A stretch of 64,000 nt of DNA, taken from positions 41,575,182-41,639,181 of the forward strand of contig CM068384.1 of NCBI GenBank assembly GCA_034770075.1, given 5' to 3'. Source of the stretch: Aralia elata (Eukaryota > Streptophyta > Magnoliopsida > Apiales > Araliaceae). Position 1 is the stretch's first letter; the number at the start of each line of letters is the position of its first letter. Of this stretch, positions 33,121 to 45,705 are shown one piece after another. Below the pieces are notes generated by a model that was given only the letters and a program-made list of their open reading frames with translations, had not been told where the DNA came from and did no database searches. The translations under genes were made by a program, and so were the position numbers.

Positions 33121-34408
33121 TTATTCAGGGAAAACGTCAGGAAATTCATTAACAATAGGAATATCATTCAAATTTGACGCATTTTTGTTTAAGTCAGTGA
33201 CATGGGCTAAGAAAGCTTGACATCCATTTTTCAATAAACGAATAGCTTTATGGCTAGAAATAATAGTTATTGATTTCAATGGTTTGGTTGCTTGAATTCT
33301 CATAACAGGTTGATTAGGAATATGAAAACTAACGACTTTACGAAAGCAATCAATTTTAGCATGATGAGTAATCAAGCAATCGATTCCTAAAATCACATCA
33401 AATTCATGCATTTCCAAAGAAATAAAGTCAACGGGTAATGTGAGGCTGTTGACTTGGACCAAATAGGATTTATAGACAATAGATGTAATAGCTATTTCTC
33501 CTAATGGGGTTTTAACTGATAAATCAAAATCTAATTTTCCAGGAGTCAAGTAAACGTTGAGCACATGCAGGTGAAATAAAAGAGTGGGTAGCTCCAGTAT
33601 CTAACAAGGCATAGACTTCACAAGAGTTAATAAGTAGTTTACCCGTGATAACTTCGTGCGAGTTCCACGCTTTTTGAGACGTCACGACAAAAGCTCTTCC
33701 CTGGACCACAGGCTTTGACTTGTCCATGATGGCCTTTGGTGTCACCATCACCGCTAGGCTTGATTTTGCTACAGGACAACTTTGAGCTATATGGCCTTCC
33801 TTTCTACAACTGTAACACACTTTGGGTGACTGTGCACATTTTGGGCTGATGTGTCCCTCCTGTCCGCACTTGTAACATTTGACTGGTGGTTGTTCTCCTC
33901 CCCTTGAGACTGGTGCTGACGCTGGTGCCGATGTGTTTCCATAGTGATTGTTGAACCTTCTCTTCTTGAAGTTATTATCACTTGACTCACTTCTCCTATT
34001 ATCTGGGCTATGATTTCCACCGAAATGATTACCATTTCTGGTGTGGTGATTCCCTCCTCGCGCTGATTATCATTGTTTCAATTATTGTTGCCACCATTAC
34101 GATTATTATCGTAATTCCTCTCTCGTTGTAATGTTTTTTTTTCTCCCGTTACACTACTTGAGCCCTATCCACGATATCTGAATATAGATGAATTTTATGA
34201 GAAATAAGATGTTGACGAATTTTAGGTTTCAAACCTCGTAAAAACATTCTCGTCATCCGTTCCTCAGTGTCCACTAAATGGGACGCAAATCGAGATAGCT
34301 CGACAAACTTGGCCTCGTACGACGATACTGTCATGTTGTTCTGCTCCAGTTTGATGAATTCCACCTCCTTCATATGGCGAATACTCTCTAGGAAATACTT
34401 TTCGTTAA
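33121..34408 (-). pseudogene. G2 gag C-terminal part, zinc knuckles and protease
   Basis: 34408-34149 continues gag with MTVSSYEAKFVELSRFA and MFLRGLKPKIRQHLI. 34035-33787 holds basic and Cys-containing knuckle remnants. 33820-33524 has CYSCRKEGHIAQSC, then the protease active site ALLDTGATHSFIS. 33564-33121 completes the protease (HEFDVILGIDCL, HHAKIDCF) and linker. Two or more frameshifts are present. Gag joins 38368-38816 across the solo LTR. Confidence 0.83.
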
Positions 34409-34413
34409 ACAAT

Positions 34414-37400
34414 TATGACGCCCCAAATCTCTACACTCCCCTGTAGCAGATCTGGTGCTCACGTGAAACTATACAACTATAAATATTCAATAAAATATGA
34501 CTTCTATCTATCCAAGGTTCACAGTATCCCATAACAGGTACTAGTTCCGGCCAGAACGTTGTCTGTGTTTGGATACCCTCACTTAGATATATAGATTCAT
34601 ATCTTATGAATATCTCTTTCATATCAATATTCCCTATCTATCTGACATTCACAGTATTAATGATAAGATTGTCTATAGAACTGAGGGGCGCATTCCGGTA
34701 AAGATGGCACCTTACCGACGCTCATTAAGTGTAACCCCAGAGCTTATAGGACTCTCAACATCATTTAGATACCCTCATTCAGATGTATAGTTCATATAGA
34801 CACTGTATTTAACTTAGTACAACTATTCTAAAGAATTTAAAGATCAGAGTATAACGCATTCTATGGCATAAAGGATCATAATATATTACATAACATTTTG
34901 TTCGGTTACATCATTTGTTATACTAAGTTATTACAACAACAAGTCTTTAAAAGACTTAAAGTATTCAACAACAGAAATTAAAGCTAATAAGCATGGCTTT
35001 TTCCCTTGTTAGTCCCAGACGTGCCAGGGATATCATTTAAAGCTGCAAAAGAAGATATGCGCAAGAATGAGCTACAAATGCTTAGCAAGTTCATTTGAAT
35101 ATGTAAACACCATGTGTTTGATTTGAAAGATGTCAATGATGTATACTGAGGGTTCTGTATATGAACCATATATTTTATTTAGTTCTATCAGTCTTTAATG
35201 ACTTAGAACCATTTGACTTTTGGATATCTGGTAGGGGATCAGCCTCACCAATATCCTAGGAGTATGCATATCATCCTACCATTTGTGGTCAATATATTAT
35301 CGACATTTATTAGCCTTCCTATGAATGCATTTCCATTTACTCAGTATAAGATGTTTTACCAAACAATTTGGTTTGACACAACAATTTACGCTCGAATAAA
35401 CAATATATGAATAATGATTCATTTCTTAAGTTATGCTGAACAAGAAGCAATAACTTCACAATAATTGGTAGCAAGATGTATAATACTTGCATAATATAAG
35501 TTGAGTAAGGTTATGACACTTGCCTTAGCGTAGCTCACTATAATTTAGTACAATCGGTCAACGCACGTAGTCTACGTATACCAATAATAAGCGTTAACAC
35601 GTATATAAACATGTATCACGCTAATCTAGATAAATTTCATTAAGGTTTGACGTTGATTCGATATCTCGGTCGTGTCCTTAATAGCTAAACACATAGATTA
35701 TTTGATAAAACTTCATTTAGAAGCTTAATTATTAGTATAAATAATTTATTTATTATTTATAACATTTTTAGAAGCTTGGTATTATTTTTAAATAATTTTC
35801 AGAAGCTTGGAAGTATTTTTAAATAATTTTATAAGCTTAGGAATATTTTTAAATGATTTAATTATCATTTAGAATATTTTTAAAACATTTAATATGTTAT
35901 TTAAATAATTTATTTGTTATTTAGAATATTTTTAAATGCCTAAAATATTATTTAAATGATTTACTTATCATTTATAATATTTTTAGAAAGATAGAATATT
36001 ATTTAAATGTTTTATTTTATCATTAATAATATTTCTAGAATTTATTTTTATCATTATAATAATTTAATTATTATTTATAATAATTTTCAAAACTTAATTT
36101 GATATTTAAATGATTTAATTATCATTTATACCATTTTTAAATACTTAATATATTATTTAAATGATTTATTTATCATTAATAATATTTTAAATATTTAATA
36201 TTTTATTTAATTATCATATATAACAATTTTATTTACCTTAATATCATTTTTAAATAATTAATGTAATTTATTTAATAATTTAATATCATTTTTAAATAAT
36301 TAAAACAATTATTAAATGATTTATCATAATTATTATTTAATATTTAATTAAATTAAATAATATATCAGAATATATAAAAATATTAAAAATAAATTTTTAT
36401 AATTTAAAAATGAATTTTCGAATTTATTTATTAATTCTTAATAATTATTTAATAATTATTTATTTATTTTTAATTTATTTAATTATTTTTATTTAATATG
36501 AATAGTAACTGTCGCTAAAGGGGTAAACTGTCGCTATAGGTGTTCTTGAAGCTCAAGAACACGAAGTCAGTCGCGACTTGCCTACTTTGGCCTTAATTTA
36601 ATCCGTGTTGATTTATTGTTTGTTTAATTTTCTTATTTGTAGTTATAGTATTCATGGCAGACTACAACGACATACCAAAACATGGTTTAAACAACATCAA
36701 ATGATGCTTCAAAAGTCAGGTCAAAGTAGCGGAGACTGGCTGTTCTTATGAATTTCTGGGTAACCCAGAAATTCATAAGTCAGTCGCGGTCAAGGCACTT
36801 TGACTGAAATTTTCGGCTTGATCGATTACTCTTTATGTGTTTTTATGTTATGACGTTGTTCTCTATATGGCATACTACAAATATAAGTAATTAAATCACA
36901 TAAAACACATCATCTTGGTCGATTCTGGGTTGTTTCAATATCTGACAAAGCTTGTCAGAACTTTCTGGGTTGCCCAGAAAATGCAGAATCCGCACGGTCA
37001 AAGCTCCTTTGACCGATCATAACTTTTGATCTAGACCTTTTCTTGCTATACTATACGTCAGGATTTAAAGACCACATGGCAGGCTACACATACATGCATA
37101 AAAACAGATCAAACAACTAATCTAAGACGATCAAAAGGCCTGACAAACTTACCTGTCAGACTGTTTTTAGCTGTTCATGACAGTTACACTATTTCATCAA
37201 ATTCGACCATTTAAATGTTATGAAACCTTGTTTAACCAACCCAGATCACTTATTAACATATTATAACACATATCTAAACATCTAAAACATAAAATCACTA
37301 ACAACTTAAAGATCTAGCATCCAAAATTGATTTAATACCTTTCTAAGTGGATTTTTGATTTTTGGCTGTTGATTCTGACCTTGTGCTTGCAGAGGGTTGA

Positions 37401-38362
37401 TATGGTATGTCTTATATGTGTTTAAGCTTCAAAATTTTCGTGGCCAACTGATCATATGAGGGTTCTACTTATAGGAACTTGCAAATTAGGGTTTCTAAGT
37501 GATTTATTCCAATTTGGCATCCACAAATATCTAGCTTGGTAACTTGTGCTACTTACACTCTAATCCTAATGACCTGCTTGTGATGGAGGTTTGATTAAAT
37601 ATCTGATTTCTCATTCCTATCCTCTTTTGATTGGTCCATAATTTGATTTTTGATTTATTTCTTTACTAATTAAACCTAGATTTTTGTTAATCATGATTAG
37701 GATGCTAATTTAGGTTTAGTAATACCTTAATTAAGATATTATATCATAATTAAGATTTATAACTCCATAATTTAGTGTTCTTGAATCAAATTAGGGTTTT
37801 AGGGTTTCTAATTAGGGTTTAGGGTTTTCAATTCCACAATTAGGGTTTTCAATCTTCCGTTTAGGGTTTAGTTTAATCTTAATAATTCATAATTAATATT
37901 ATGATTCATCATTTAAATCTTAATTACATCAATTAAGATTATTGTACAATAATTAGGGTTTTAATTTGATCAATTCGGACAATTATTACTAATTAGGGTT
38001 TTCAATTTAGGGTTTCTATTTCCGCGTAACATTTTAAACCCTATTTAACTTATTTTAAAATTTTATCAGTTAATATAATATTATATTAATGTCGAAGCAC
38101 GACAAAGCACTTCGTCATTTCCAAGCACGACACAACAGCTTACAAAAATAATTTGCCGAGACGCTTCTCGGTGAATTCGCCGGAAGCACGACAAATCATT
38201 TTGTCCGATTAAGCATGACACAGCTGCTTGGCGAAAATTTTTTATTTGACCTAATTGTTTAATAAAATACACAATCACATAATATCAAGTCAGAACAAGA
38301 AATTTCATTTCATAAACACATAATTTACATTTACAAATCTTATTAGGGTTCAGAATATTACA
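34414..38362 (-). repeat. Solo LTR of the G1 family (3949 bp)
   Basis: Full-length LTR with no internal region, flanked by the perfect target duplication ACAAT (34409-34413 and 38363-38367), inside G2 gag. Same ends and internal blocks as the G1 LTRs: AT-rich hairpin array 35710-36500, palindromes TTTCTGGG...CCCAGAAA near 36962 and 36756, a TATA box (TATAAGTAG, sense) near 37466, telo-box cluster and U3 repeats. More diverged from G1 than the G1 LTRs are from each other. It arose by recombination between the two LTRs of an inserted element. Confidence 0.92.
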
Positions 38363-38367
38363 ACAAT

Positions 38368-38816
38368 TCTTGGAACTCGACCCAAGACATCTCGAGTGTC
38401 GAGTGACGGGTACGTTTTATAGATTCCCACCAATGATCCGCTTCTCCTCATAGCATAAAGGTAGCGAAAGGAACCTTTTGTTCGTCAGTGCAACGCAGTA
38501 CATCAAATATCTTTGTCAATTGTTTGAGCCACGCCTCTGCCTTGAGTGGGTCCGTCTTTCCGAGAAATTCAGGTGGTCCCAACTCCTTGAACTGCTTACC
38601 AGTGACCATTCGTGAGTTACCCGCATTTCTCCTGGTATTATTAGCAGTAGTTTCTCTCGCCTGGTTTTGCAAGAATTGCATGAAATTCCGAAAAAACTCA
38701 TCATTCATCATGTTATTAGTATCATGATTTTCTGAGTTCGCAGCAGTATTATTTGTAGCTTCTTGATTCTCAGCCACAATTGTCTCATAGTTCATCTCTT
38801 GATTTTCAGATGCCAT
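38368..38816 (-). pseudogene. G2 gag N-terminal part
   Basis: Starts MASENQEMNYETIV about 180 nt after the PBS. Contains FRNFMQFLQNQARE, KELGPPEFLGKTDPLKAEAWLKQLTKIFDVL and CTDEQKVPFATFML, the standard chromovirus gag start. A TGA/TAG-type stop follows FML, where GEADHWWES continues in the same sense. The frame resumes after the solo LTR as ELFNEKYF. Confidence 0.87.
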
Positions 38817-38994
38817 TCTGAAACGTGATCACAAAGAAAAGATTAGTTTAAACAACTGACATGTCACTTTTCATCCCCACATCCAAGTCAACTAGTTATA
38901 TAACATCTTATATAGGACACACTAGTGACTGATTCTATTTGTCTCTCTTCTCCTAGTTCTACCCCCAGATCTCCATCAGAGATCATATCCCTAA

Positions 38995-39008
38995 GCTTTG
39001 ATACCAAC
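38995..39008 (-). promoter_or_regulatory. G2 primer-binding site
   Basis: The minus strand after GGGGGCGTCACA reads GTTGGTATCAAAGC. It matches the tRNA-Met site except for one G-to-A change in the usual TATCAGAGC. Confidence 0.82.
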
Positions 39009-40160
39009 TGTGACGCCCCCAAAATAGGTCCACATAATCCATTTTGAGTCGCCAAAATACATACTATAAATACAAATTTTTCTATTTACAACTATTATAC
39101 TGTCGTGCAAAATACGACAACACACATACTGTGAGTTCAATACAAATATCGTACCGTATATGGTACAACAGTATATGAATCGTTAAGCATGAAACGTTCT
39201 AGTATGCATGAATTGCTTTGTTACTGACAGTCTATGCCACTTGTTTCGGTTAGACTAATATTGATGTAATATGTTAAAATTGTAGAATTTCTTTGAAGCT
39301 AATCTAAACCATATTGTTGTGGTGCGGACTCATGATGTAAGACTGGGATGAACAACCCTTATAAAAGGGGAACTTTATTGTCGGACCTCTGACCCTGCGC
39401 GCTATGTTTGAATGTTATGCATAATATGAAGTACAATAAGGCTGATCACCTTACGTACTTGCAAAGATTGTAATTAGTCCTTGAGATTAACTTATACTCT
39501 CGAGGTATTTAGTTAAATAACTGATAATCCCTCTAGGAGTTCACGATCTATAGAGATCACTTAGCATGAAATTTAGGAATAATCCTCTCTATTGAGTTTT
39601 GTTACAACATTGCTATTTCTTCACAATCAATTGGATATTGTTGAAACCTCAGAGTATTTAACTTTTTTATTCATGATGTGTTATTCAACATGAGATTCAG
39701 GAAAATCTTTGTTATAGGAAATGATTCATTATTTCAGTTACTTCACAATCCTTTGAATATTATTGAAGTTCTAGAAAGTTAAACTATTTTATTCATGATA
39801 TATTATTTATTGTATGCTTTAAACTTGTTGAGCAAATTAGTTGCTCACCCTTGCTTTAAATAAAACTTTTCAGCCAAGACCGAGGTAGCCGAATGTTCTA
39901 GGAATGACAAAGGCAAAATGAAGGCGACCGAGTAGTGTCAATTGTGTACTGTTTATTATGTTATGGTTTGATATAAATCTTTTGTATTCTTAGATATGCT
40001 TTGTAAAGGTTAGTTGAACCTAGGAGAACGATATGTTTTGTATTAAGACAATGTAAGGAATTATGTAATTCATATTCAATGGGTAGATAAATGTGATGTG
40101 TATGTTGTATCGTGAGCATCGAACCCAAGGTTCAAGGGACCCGGATTTGGGGGCGTCACA
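39009..40160. repeat. Facing LTR fragments: G2 5' LTR end and G3 5' LTR end
   Basis: Left edge: TGTGACGCCCCC is the inner end of the minus-strand G2 LTR. Right edge: GGGGGCGTCACA at 40149-40160 is the inner end of the plus-strand G3 LTR. The boundary between them is not clear. TGTAAGACTGGG at 39336 is one possible G3 LTR start but would put a TATAAAAGG box (39360) only about 25 bp inside. No ORF or other feature is visible. Confidence 0.6.
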
Positions 40161-40176
40161 GGTTGGTATCAGAGCT
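40161..40176 (+). promoter_or_regulatory. G3 primer-binding site (tRNA-Met)
   Basis: GGTTGGTATCAGAGCT follows the LTR end. Plus orientation, unlike G1 and G2. Confidence 0.87.
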
Positions 40177-40366
40177 GATAGGTTATAAACCTTAGGTGGG
40201 AGAAAAAGCCTTAGGAATATAACCGTAAGAAAGATAGAAAAAATTATTTAGAGTTCTAAGTGATAAATTGAGGAAATTCATTAATAGAAAGATATATTGA
40301 TATTTAGTATTTATGGATTATGTTTTCCGGTGTTGTACTAATTATGTTATTCAAATTGATTGTAGG

Positions 40367-41177
40367 ATGTCAGGAGATGATGAGATGAGAGATATCCACG
40401 GGGATACTGAGACGTTAACAGTTGCACTAGTGCCTTTAGCTGAGGTGCATCACAGAGTGTTCTGGTGAGTGATTCAGAGAAGGATTTTGAAGAGAAAATG
40501 CCAGTTAAGGGGGATGACGATGCAACAGTTGAAGCTGTACCTTCTGAAGAAGTCTTAAAAGACGAACCTATGGTAAATCTAGGAAGTGATAATTATGAGT
40601 ACCCCAAGATGGAACTAAATGAAGAAGAGGAAGTAGATTCCAAAGAAGCTCAGATAGAGCCAGAAATAAAGATAGAAGAAGGAGAAAAAGGCAGAGTAGT
40701 AATCATAGATGATCAAGCATCAGTGGAAGTTCAAGATCTAAAGAATAATGTGTTTTTCCTTGAGGAAATGTGGAAGGTGGAACGATTATTAAATAATCAG
40801 TTAGAAAAGGCACTGAGTGAGTTGACAGAAGAGCATAATGAGCTGAGAGCATAGGTCAATAGAATAGGATTTGAATACAGTGTATCATCTAAAGCTCCAA
40901 ATAAGGAGAGAAAAGGGAATGGATCAATAAGAGTAGTAATAAGCAAGAAGACCCTAAGAAAAGTGTAGAAGAATGTAAGAGTTGTGGAAAGAACCACTGG
41001 GGTGCATGTTTGCATAGGTGGAAGAGATATTACCATTGTGGGGAGAAGGGACACCTTTTTCCTAACTGCCCCAACTTGAAGAGAGGAGCGTGCTTTAGGT
41101 GTAGATCGTTAGATCACCAACCAAGGAATTGTCCTAAGAAGAAGACAGGTGAAGGAAGTGGACAAAAGAAAGATTAA
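40367..41177 (+). pseudogene. G3 accessory ORF (acidic, coiled coil) with zinc-knuckle tail
   Basis: Starts MSGDDEMRDIHGD just after a TTGATTGTAG acceptor-like site. A frame change near 40445 leads into 40465-40857: acidic Glu/Asp-rich, then a coiled coil with VQDLKNNVFFLEEMW and LLNNQLEKALSELTEEH. After a TAG and two further shifts, the last 70 codons encode CKSCGKNHWGACL, HCGEKGHLFPNC and CFRCRSLDHQPRNC, then TAA at 41175. This knuckle array matches the end of G3's own gag (60616-60780), so a gag tail has been duplicated or fused here. The coiled coil aligns with the G1 ORF at 20326-20940. Function unknown. Confidence 0.65.
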
Positions 41178-41329
41178 GTCTGAGAGATAGGACCTTTTGA
41201 AGTAAGATAATATCTTAGGAATGTAGTATCATAGACGGTGGATAGGTATATGTAAATATCTATATAATAAAGTAGGACCAAATTTGAATCCTTACCCACT
41301 TTAAAATTTAGAAAAGCACAACAACGACT

Positions 41330-44052
41330 CAGATTTCATCTTCATTATTTTAACTTAATCCAAAGGTGGACATTTCATCCGACCCACAACGAATCCCGCC
41401 CAAATTTTCTACCTATTCAGCTATTCTCTCTCCCATCTCTTTTTCCCCTTCGTGAAGAACCCAATTTTTCAGACCATCTGCAGGCGCTTCAGTGAAGAAC
41501 CCAAATTAGGAACTTGGTATCCACACACTCTAACTCTCCGAAGAAGAACCCCAAGCGTCGATTTCACCTTCGGCCCTCCCTTCAGAAGCAAACTCTCACT
41601 CTCTCTTCCTCCCTCCCTCAATCTGCAAAGCATTCGGTGAGAGATATAGAGTGGCGAATAGCAAAATTGGGGTACCAGCAAACCCTAATTTGCTGAGAGC
41701 AACAAGTTCCAGAGCAAACCCGTCGAAATCCCATTTTTTCGACCCGTTCGCTTCTCTCTCTTTTTTTTCTATGTACCAAGTTCCTAAAAATCAAAAGCTT
41801 ACTGATTCCCTAAAGATGTCAAAGGTTCCAGAGAATTAAAATTCAAGCAATAGTAAACTGAAATTGCAGCAAATAGAAGGTATGTCATCAGTGTGGTTCG
41901 GCTAGAAGATGTCAAAGGTTCCATAACTAAATGTGTATGAATTCTGTAAATTTAAAGCATGCACACATTTTGTTTGTTAAACTCAATGGCTACTGCTTTG
42001 ATTCTCTGCATCTGCATTCTCAATCTTCGCTCTCATATTCCCCAACTCGCCTATAATAATCGCACGAGTTTACCTGAAAAGTTATTGATGTTTTGGTTGG
42101 TGGTATTTGTCCTTGAAATATGATTTTAATTGTTTTTATTTTTTGGTTGATTCTGATTACTTTCATGCTTTTTATGAATCAAAGAATTAATATTGATTTT
42201 TTCATTTTATTGTATAAAATTATTGGTTTAGTTTCCTCGGAGATTATCGGCGGTGTTGAAAATATGATTTTAGTTGCTTTGGAGTAATAGAGCCTGTGGA
42301 ATTGAAAGTAAGAAAATGGGAATTTAGAAAATAAAGAATCAAATTTTATCATGTTTGGACCTTCTTGAGTTTCAAATACGACTTATTAAACAAAGAAAGT
42401 TAAGGGAAAATTTTCTCACATTAAGAGGTAAGTTAAGGGAAAATTTTCTCACATTAAGAGGTGGTTTCTTATTCAATATAGTGGATTGCTACTGAGGGTA
42501 GGTCAGAGGCTTTCCCGTTGCTTTTTCTATCAATAAGAAGAAAAAAAAAGGGTTGCTTTCATGAAATGTCAAATTTGAGGACTTTGATTGTTTCCTGTTC
42601 TAGAAGAGTTGAATTACGTGGGTGTTGTTTTGTGAGTTTTTTTGAGGGCTGAAAATAGTCCCGGGGGTTTTCAGGAAAAAATATGGATTAAACCATGCAC
42701 ACATTCTCCTTAGTATTTTTGTTGCAGGTATCATTTTATTCCATTTGTTTCTCAATTCATATCTTAAGGGTAATAAAGATTATATTCTTCGGATTCTTTT
42801 GCAACTTTTGTTTTAGTTTAGTAGCATTTGTTCAGTTTAGTTTAAAAAACTTCAGCTGTGGGATAGACAACTTTGCAACTTTTCCACCCTTCTTTCCCCT
42901 GCTTAATTGCCACATAATCTGGAAATATATCAATGTTATAAGTTAGTTTGTTTTTTTTTGGGGTGCTGGTCCTGGTGAAATATATCAATGCTATATGGTA
43001 TTTGTCTATGTAAGGTTTAAGTTAAATAGCTGTGTAATCTGTAAGCATGTACTTTGCAAGTATTTTTCATTTGTAAGCTCTTACAAGTTTCTTTCTTTAC
43101 AATGACGTAACCTTTCGCTCAAATCATGAATGGTAGTATACTCTTAAATAGTTGGTTTCTTTTTGTTGCTCATGCGGCCCAAACTAATCTCATGTATCCT
43201 TAAAGGCTCCAAGGAATTGAAGTTGCAGCTGAATTGAAAGTTACTATTGGCATTAAATCTACATTCAAGCATTATTATACTTAAGAACTGCAGCAAACAA
43301 AAGGTAAGCTATGAGTTTTTGTTGGAGTTTATAGAAATTATTTAGTTTATGTGTTGTATTGTTCTATTGATTGGGCTGTGTTGGTTAAGGAAGTTTTGTG
43401 CAGTGTAATTGGAGAAATAAGGGTGGAAAATTCTGGGTTTAACCCTCCCTAAATGCCTATTAGTTACTTTCCTATCCGTTCCAAAAAGGAAGAAAATAAA
43501 GAAAAATTAAGAAAATAAAGAAAAATTTGTTATCTCATCTTCTCCATCCCAAAATAAATTCTAAGCCTCTTTAATTCTTGCTGAAATTACCAAGCAAATA
43601 AGAAGAAAGTGGAACTAGCATGTGAATTGGGGGAAAACTTAGAAGCAATTGCATTTTGTCAAGCTATAGTGAAAGGTATACTATACGTTCCTAAGTAATT
43701 CATGAAAATTAGTTAATTAATCATTGTTATTGCCATGTTTGGTTGTGAATTGGCATGTTTACATGTTTAAAATCTATGCAAAATCTGAGTTTTACACTGT
43801 GCATGTCACATGTTTGCTAAAAAGCTTCAAAGAGGCTGTTTTGGTAAAACTTGAGAATTGGATAACATTTTGAGCAAGATGATATATATACATGAACTAT
43901 GAGATCATTTAAGTAGTTTAGATGTATCAAATCAAGTGCAAAATGAGTTTTATAGAATTTTGATCAAATTGGATTTAACTAGAAAACTGTGTTGACAGTG
44001 CATTTTCGGCCCCCTGTAATTATGGTTTAAAATGTTCTTTTTGACTGGGTAA
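41330..44052 (+). other. Helitron 5' cargo or older flank, no clear gene
   Basis: 41340-41830 looks like a plant gene 5' region: CT-rich leader sequence and a short Arg/Ser/Pro-rich open stretch (41452-41640), which I cannot identify. ATGTCAAAGGTTCCA occurs twice (41815 and 41909). A 33-bp direct repeat is at 42397-42429 and 42430-42462. The rest is AT-rich with intron-like T-runs. It may be a captured host gene fragment. Confidence 0.4.
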
Positions 44053-45705
44053 TCTATATAATAAAAGGAAAGTGGTGGTGGTGGTTGGGTTCATAAGGAA
44101 AGCAAGGGTGTATCTCAGTTTATATAGATTCCCTTCCTCCGTTCCTTTCTCTTATTCCTTTATAACAATCTCACATAGTCCAACTTCTCTTCATTCCGGC
44201 TAGGCTTATCGAGTTAAGCAAGCAATTGAAGTGGGTCACTGATCAAGGTGATCTATCTATCTTAAAATGTACATAACCTGCTTGGTTAAATGCCTTAAAC
44301 TCTTCCCCTCTCTCTTCAGTGAGTTATATCTACGATTTTTTTTTAATTTTTATGCTCAATTGCAGTGGAATTTTTTAATTTACGCGTTTACTTTCAGTGA
44401 TTTGTTATTTAAAGCACCAAAACTATTGGTTCCCTAAATCATTACTTTTAATCATGAGTAAGGAGTAATGAGTAATGATCAGTAATGAGAAATTTCTATA
44501 TTATGTCCACTCTGACTCTATAATACTTCTCAGACAACTATGGAGCAACGGACACCAATACAAGAATATATATGGTCAAGACGAGGACATGACAGTAAAA
44601 ACTAGGCTCTCATATAACTGTTCTTTTCACCTTGAATTCAATGATTGTTAGTGTACTAATCATTAAGCTATATATTATTAGGTTTTTATAGTTGTTTCTT
44701 GAAGAAAAATTTCCATCTTTCAATTTAGTCTGGCTGATATACATCATAATGGCATCTGTTGTTCAGGAAGATACTTAATATTCTTTGACTTCTTATAAAT
44801 GCTCTTAACAACTTTTCTCTTATGTGACTATAGTTACAAGTTCTGTTTTTAGTCTCTATGTTATTTTTATTTAACAGGTTCTTAAAGTCTTCATGAAAGA
44901 TTTATTTTTTTGAGATTTGATTTGTCCAATTTATATTTTAACGTGTTCTTTTTATTTAACAGGTTCTTAACGTGTTTGGTTAAGTTGAAATACATACACA
45001 TATAGATTACGAAATTACAATATGTATTACCCTCTAAATATTGAAAAAAAGATAGTAGAGTTTTTGCTTAAGTTTACGGAAGAGTTCTATAGTGGACATT
45101 TCAATTAAGTATATAAGTTTGCAAGACTTAAATTGTATGGATCTCGAAGTAATCTCAAATAATGTTGTGTTGTTTGGTTCTGCATTTCTCATTGTTATGT
45201 GGTGTTATGAATTTAAAGTTTGAAAGCTACTTCAATTAGAACTACAACCTCAAGGAAAAGTATATTCTGTAATTTTAAATAATAGAGTTTAGTATCTCAA
45301 ACTATACTTTTCATTGATTCAAACAATATATATACAATCATGTATTTCTTGATGATTAATTGACATGGTATCTAATTCATCATAAATCAATACAAATAAT
45401 ATTTCAGTTTTTGCATGTTTGTGTTTAATTTGGGTGTTTTAATTTTTTTTTTACAATGGGTGTTTAATTTGTGTTCTCACTCCCTCTCTCTCTTTCACAG
45501 CAGTAACACACACAAAACACACACACCTTTGCACACGAATGTTAGGTTGGAATGGATATTGAGTTTGTTATTATTGATTGTTCATTTTGTGAAATTTGTA
45601 CGCTAATTTAAGTTGTCGTTTTCCTTAAATTAGTGAAATTTGTACTTTTGATTTTCATTTCATAGTGTGTAGCTACAACCGATTCAACTGCACAATCATC
45701 GACCA
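44053..45705 (+). other. Helitron sequence upstream of the Rep/helicase gene
   Basis: Starts with the second 5'-end-like sequence TCTATATAATAAAAGG. AT-rich, with no coding pattern seen. A CT-rich and ACAC-rich stretch lies at 45478-45535. The Rep/helicase promoter should be in this interval, but no certain TATA box could be chosen. Confidence 0.45.

Larger units (their letters stand above)
29674..39335 (-). mobile_element. Ty3/gypsy chromovirus G2 (right limit uncertain)
   Basis: Minus-strand element: PBS 38995-39008, gag (split by a solo LTR), protease, RT, RNase H, integrase with chromodomain, PPT 30209-30226 and the first 535 bp of the 3' LTR, which is cut by C2 at 29674. The domain order and a C-terminal chromodomain place it in the chromoviruses, close to the Del/Tekay type. 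Many small frameshifts inactivate it. The 5' LTR starts at 39009 but its outer limit is lost against G3. Unlike G1 and G3 it has only about 180 bp between PBS and gag and no accessory ORF. Confidence 0.88.

Noticed and set aside
39009..40160. A single complete LTR or a foldback element
   Set aside because: Both edges show the same inner LTR terminus facing outward, but the sequences behind them are unrelated; two different LTR fragments fit better.
41452..41840. Host protein-coding gene inside the Helitron
   Set aside because: Short Ser/Pro/Arg-rich frames on both strands with no recognisable domain and no clear splice chain; kept only as possible captured sequence.
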